47,888 nt of DNA, taken from contig NW_019774014.1 in the NCBI RefSeq assembly GCF_001039355.2, positions 459,806 through 507,693 on the forward strand. The letters run 5' to 3'. This stretch comes from Lingula anatina (Eukaryota; Brachiopoda; Lingulata; Lingulida; Lingulidae). Below, one piece after another: positions 45,851 through 47,888 of the stretch. Made by a program: the position numbers and the translations under genes. The first letter of the stretch is position 1. Every line of letters begins with the position of its first letter. Below the pieces are notes generated by a model. That model ran no database searches, was not told the origin of the DNA, and saw only the letters and a list, made by a program, of their open reading frames with translations.

Positions 45851-46640
45851 AGCCTCGGTCATAACCGGCCGTACGGGCTCTTACGGGCTGTTTGCGTCCA
45901 AATTTTACGAATAATCTCATGTCCCACGCAGGTCCTTCTTAAGCCTAGGTCCCAACCGAACGTACGGGCGGCTACGTGTGGTCTACGGCCAAAAATATGG
46001 GGAAAATATGGGAGTTCGTGCGTGAGGAGCACGTCAATCGTGCGACTTTTGGAGGACGCAAACAGCACGTAGAAACTTTTCGACATGATCACTACGTGCG
46101 ATCTAGCTACGTCCTAGTCGGACGCCAGGAACCTAAAAACCGTGCGTCCAAAACGTAGTTGGGACCTAGGCTTTACGAAAAATCGAGTTCGCAGACAGTC
46201 CGTAAGCACGTAAGGTGGATGTTGGACATGTTCAAAAGATTCTACGAACACCCTGCGAACAGCGAGGCGGCAACCGTAACTTGCATTTTGCTCCCCTCTC
46301 ACGGAGTTAGAAAGTGAGACGTGCAAAACGCACGTCGCAAGCAATGAAGGAGCAAGTGCCCTTGGCGTGTTTAGTAAGGCACACACCCTCACAACTAACG
46401 AACAAAGTAGAGAGCACACCTGGGATGCATCGCACGTGCGTCAGCCCCACGCCTGGTGTATAAAACGCGTGCTCATGACGCAAGCTCTTGTCTTAACAAT
46501 GAACGTCGACTGTACATATATAACGTGTACAACAGTTGTCAAAATTTTCAAATTTTTGCTCAATTTAGTTTCTAATATGCCTCCAAAGGGTAAGAGAAAG
46601 AAGCTTAAATAGCAGAAAAAAGGGAGGAGGAAAGGCCGGG
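45851..46640 (+). mobile_element. Harbinger-type miniature, copy 2 (AGCCTCGGTC family), right end lost
   Basis: Starts AGCCTCGGTCATAACCGG after TAA (45848-45850) and runs parallel to copy 1 (40813 onward) through TATAAAA (46459-46465), the ATG near 46500 and the MPPKGKRKKL start at 46577. Similarity stops near 46637, where unrelated repeat sequence begins, so the right end is missing. It is interrupted by another miniature at 45942-46172. Confidence 0.8.
45942..46172. mobile_element. 231-bp Harbinger-type miniature nested in copy 2
   Basis: Ends AGCCTAGGTCCCAAC and GTTGGGACCTAGGCT, flanked by TTA at 45939-45941 and 46173-46175. Copy 1 of the host element has a single TTA at the same place (CCTTCTTACG, about 40897-40906), a natural empty site that proves the insertion and its 3-bp target duplication. 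Confidence 0.92.
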
Positions 46641-46980
46641 TCTCACTGCGCTTGCGACCTTTTTGCAACCTTTTTGCAACCTCAAAATCTGGCGGTCGCT
46701 TGCGATCACTTTGCAAGCTAATTAAGAAGCTGTGGCCAATTTTGATCGGCAAGCAGTCGCAAACCGGTTGCAACAAGGTTGCAGTATGGTATCTGCAACC
46801 TCTAATAGACCATCTTCAAGTTATAGGTAACTAGTCGCACACTGTTTGCCGAGCGATACACAACCTGTCTGCAACCACTTGGTGACCGAAAACCGGTTGC
46901 AGGACTGTAGCAATCGCTTGTCAACTGGTAGCAGCAAGGTCGCACAGAATATATATGTTGCCAACTTGTGACAGTAGCTA
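46637..46980. mobile_element. one-ended repeat rich in GCAACC motifs
   Basis: Begins GGCCGGGTCTCACTGCGCTT and contains many TTGCAACC or GGTTGC words in both orientations. It looks like one end of a miniature element that truncated copy 2, but the opposite terminal repeat was not found in the window. Confidence 0.4.
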
Positions 46981-47888
46981 CTTTCACATATATTCCCCTC
47001 TCACAAAATGTTCTAGTAAAACGACTCCTTTTCAGAAAGACGGGACTGCTATAATCATTGACTTTGTTTACCTAAGAAGTAAAACGAGTAAAACAAGTCG
47101 AAAATACTGGACGCTTACAAGACGCCCCTTGTAAGGCGATTACAAACATTTGATGAAAGAACATCGACTTTGAAAATCAGGAAGTTTTCATTTCCTTCCT
47201 AAAAATAGAACCAACAATGTTTTGTGAACTTTTGAAAAGACTACACCCTCACCTAACGAAACCAGTGCTGTAATAAAAACATAAACTTGCATACGTTTTA
47301 ATCCTTATTAATCTCATAATACTCTTTAATATTTTCTTGGTCAAATACTTGGTCTCTTTGAGGTCGCAAGGCCTGTGCAGTTACGGTCACACTGAAGAAC
47401 AAGGCAGCAAAGCTGTCAAATGTACAGACAAAAAAACAGAAAATAAAGATGCAAAAAAGGTCATTTTGTCAATTTTGATGCAATAATAAATAATGCTTAT
47501 AATAGCACTGTCAGTCAACACAAAATTTTAATCTTGTACAACGGGTAACATGGTCAATAACAGGAGCAGACCCAGAGATATTTTCTGACAGTATTCCAAA
47601 GTATCTATGTTGATCCATCCTCCAACAGAAAAAAATAGATACCAGTCAATATAAACTTAATAACCTGACTGTCTTCCGGAAGACCCAGAAGATGGTCTCA
47701 ATCCACCCCTTCAATAAGATTACAGTTTCAGGACCATGAGAGTTCAAATTCACATTATGAAAGTCTCAATATTTGAAAAATGATGACAGTGCATAAAATA
47801 ATATTACATAATGTTTAAAGACATAAAAAACAATACAACTGCTTATGTAGAAATACAGAAAATGTGCAGAGCCCCAGGCAGATGAGAG
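46981..47888. other. window end, nothing recognised
   Basis: AT-rich sequence without an exon, RNA gene or repeat that I can support. Confidence 0.5.

Noticed and set aside
1-47888. tRNA or other structured RNA genes
   Set aside because: Scanning by eye for A-box/B-box pairs and GGTTCGAATC-type loops gave nothing convincing; a covariance-model search would be decisive.

Overview
The window is nuclear DNA from an invertebrate animal. The genes have canonical GT-AG introns, the background is AT-rich with many microsatellites, and the repeats are DNA-transposon miniatures plus a decayed LINE. Frequent ACATGTAC-type palindromes, an IFI44-like gene pair and an animal TauE/SafE-type exporter would suit a lophotrochozoan such as a mollusc; that is inference and no species can be named. 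I found no tRNA, rRNA, CRISPR array or virus gene.

Layout. 1-12 kb: one intron-free rhodopsin-family neuropeptide-type GPCR (minus, 1495-2616), then about 9 kb of gene-poor DNA holding a CTCF-like motif, a 1.7-kb fold-back repeat and a 10-bp minisatellite. 12.0-18.9 kb: a complete nine-exon SLC43-type transporter (plus, 576 aa) with four miniature inverted-repeat elements in its introns and a 61-bp minisatellite starting just after its stop codon. 20.7-23.3 kb: a three-exon TauE/SafE-family membrane protein (minus, 429 aa), convergent with the SLC43 gene. 24.7-26.3 kb: a degenerate LINE. 28.6-45.5 kb: a tandem segmental duplication of an IFI44-like gene (TLDc domain followed by a GTPase-like domain), both copies on the minus strand. 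The distal copy (37016-43385) is an intact six-exon gene of 503 aa. The proximal copy (29509-32142) keeps all six exons but has at least three disabling changes, one inside the P-loop.

The duplicated region is full of Harbinger-type DNA transposons. Intron 2 of the intact copy holds a 2.65-kb element with a transposase remnant and a short coiled-coil 3' exon. That element contains a 1-kb miniature, which in turn contains a 98-bp palindromic miniature. The 5' flanks of both IFI44-like copies carry further elements with TTA/TAA target duplications, some still holding a TATA box and the first codons of a transposon gene.

The protein genes look functionally independent: receptor, amino-acid or nucleobase-type transporter, anion-exporter family member, and innate-immunity GTPase. 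The clearest stories are the live/dead IFI44-like pair and the Harbinger nest around it. I see no evidence for a wholly new multi-gene system.
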